From positions 558,001 to 622,000 of the forward strand of contig NC_088708.1 of assembly GCF_963576615.1 (NCBI RefSeq): a DNA stretch of 64,000 bases, in the 5' to 3' direction. This DNA comes from Watersipora subatra. Taxonomy: Eukaryota; Bryozoa; Gymnolaemata; Cheilostomatida; Watersiporidae. Below, one piece after another: positions 62,801 to 64,000 of this stretch. Within the stretch, counting starts at the first letter, position 1. Each line of letters opens with the position of its first letter. The position numbers were made by a program, and so were the translations under genes. The notes under the pieces were generated by a model. The model was not told the origin of the DNA, searched no databases, and worked only from the letters and a program-made list of their open reading frames with translations.

Positions 62801-64000
62801 AAGTGAGCTGAGTGTCAAGGTAAGATGAGTTCTATAGAGCCCAAGATATGTTCAAGTGAGCTGAGTGCCAAGGTAAGATGAGTTCTATAGAGCTCAAGAT
62901 GTGTTCAAGTGAGCTGAGTATCAAGGTAAGATGAGTTCCATAGAGCCCAAGATATGTTCAAGTGAGCTGAGTATCAAGGTAAGATGAGTTCTACTAGCCC
63001 AAGATGTGTTCAAGTGAGCTGAGTGCCAAGGTAAGATGAGTTCTATAGAGCCCAAGATGTGTTCAAGTGAGCTGAGTATCAAGGTAAGATGAGTTCCATA
63101 GAGCCCAAGATATGTTCAAGTGAGCTGAGTATCAAGGTAAGATGAGTTCTACTAGCCCAAGATGTGTTCAAGTGAGCTGAGTGCCAAGGTAAGATGAGTT
63201 CTATAGAGCTCAAGATGTGTTCAAGTGAGCTGAGTATCAAGGTAAGATGAGTTCCATAGAGCCCAAGATATGTTCAAGTGAGCTGAGTATCAAGGTAAGA
63301 TGAGTTCTACTAGCCCAAGATGTGTTCAAGTGAGCTGAGTGCCAAGGTAAGATGAGTTCTATAGAGCTCAAGATGTGTTCAAGTGAGCTGAGTATCAAGG
63401 TAAGATGAGTTCCATAGAGCCCAAGATATGTTCAAGTGAGCTGAGTATCAAGGTAAGATGAGTTCTACTAGCCCAAGATGTGTTCAAGTGAGCTGAGTGC
63501 CAAGGTAAGATGAGTTCTATAGAGCCCAAGATATGTTCAAGTGAGCTGAGTGCCAAGGTAAGATGAGTTCTATAGAGCTCAAGATGTGTTCAAGTGAGCT
63601 GAGTATCAAGGTAAGATGAGTTCTATAGAGCCCAAGATATGTTCAAGTGAGCTGAGTGTCAAGGTAAGATGAGTTCTATAGAGCCCAAGATATGTTCAAG
63701 TGAGCCGAGTGTCAAGGTAAGATGAGTTCTATAGAGCCCAAGATGTGTTCAAGTGAGCTGAGTGTCAAGGTAAGATGAGTTCTATAGAGCCCAAGATGTG
63801 TTCAAGTGAGCTGAGTATCAAGGTAAGATGAGTTCTATAGAGCCCAAGATGTGTTCAAGTGAGCTGAGTGCCAAGGTAAGATGAGTTCTATAGAGCCCAA
63901 GATATGTTCAAGTGAGCTGAGTGTCAAGGTAAGATGAGTTCTATAGAGCTCAAGATGTGTTCAAGTGAGCTGAGTATCAAGGTAAGATGAGTTCTATAGA
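59828..64000. repeat. 53-bp satellite, about 79 copies, continuing past the window end
   Basis: Unit GTTCAAGTGAGCTGAGTGTC plus AAGGTAAGATGAGTTCTATA plus GAGCCCAAGATGT. Variant positions include GTGTC/GTGCC/GTATC, GAGCCC/GAGCTC, ATGTG/ATATG and TTCTATAGAG/TTCTACTAG. From about 62950 to 63480 blocks with GTTCCATAGAG and GTTCTACTAGC recur about every 159 bases (three units), a higher-order repeat. Each unit contains AAGGTAAGATGAG, close to the 5' splice-site consensus. Confidence 0.97.

Overview
The window is nuclear DNA from an animal. All four protein genes are split by canonical GT-AG introns, the flanks are AT-rich, and the proteins are metazoan families: NPC1, a gamma-butyrobetaine-dioxygenase-like enzyme, a Cys/Met gamma-lyase and a FADS6-type desaturase. 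Ty3/gypsy and Penelope-like retroelements plus TTAA-, hAT- and pogo-type DNA transposons fit a marine invertebrate. A lophotrochozoan such as a bryozoan or mollusc is a guess I cannot prove from the sequence. Nothing bacterial or phage-like is present.

Layout. 1-1460 is a dead Ty3/gypsy pol fragment. 3467-34835 (+) is a complete NPC1 gene that I could join from 27 coding exons into an uninterrupted frame of 1313 residues; its introns are packed with minisatellites and transposons, including a Penelope-like/hAT nest at 21666-25816 in intron 14. 37849-41859 (+) is a six-exon 2-oxoglutarate dioxygenase of the BBOX1/TMLHE family. 47405-50804 (+) is a five-exon PLP-dependent Cys/Met gamma-lyase. 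53533-56484 (-) is a four-exon FADS6-type desaturase. From about 57225 to the end the window is almost all satellite: a 56-bp array, a 68-bp array (about 22 copies) and a 53-bp array (about 79 copies) that runs off the end.

The four genes act in lipid, carnitine and sulfur metabolism (lysosomal sterol export, carnitine synthesis, Cys/Met catabolism, fatty-acid desaturation). I see no sign that they form a functional cluster.

The most striking feature is the tandem repeats. More than 30 arrays cover roughly 19 kb, about 30% of the window. Three of them are built from a real exon boundary: the array before NPC1 exon 20 repeats that exon's 3' splice site and first five codons (about 23 upstream copies); the array after NPC1 exon 22 repeats its 5' splice site (5 extra copies); and the array after FADS6 exon 3 repeats the exon tail and 5' splice site (27 extra copies). 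In the last, each unit also carries an AG just before the exon tail, so it looks like a complete 11-12 nt micro-exon. Splice-site-bearing minisatellites are my best candidate for something not previously described. Protein identities come from recalled family features, not from a search, and splice sites were placed by eye.
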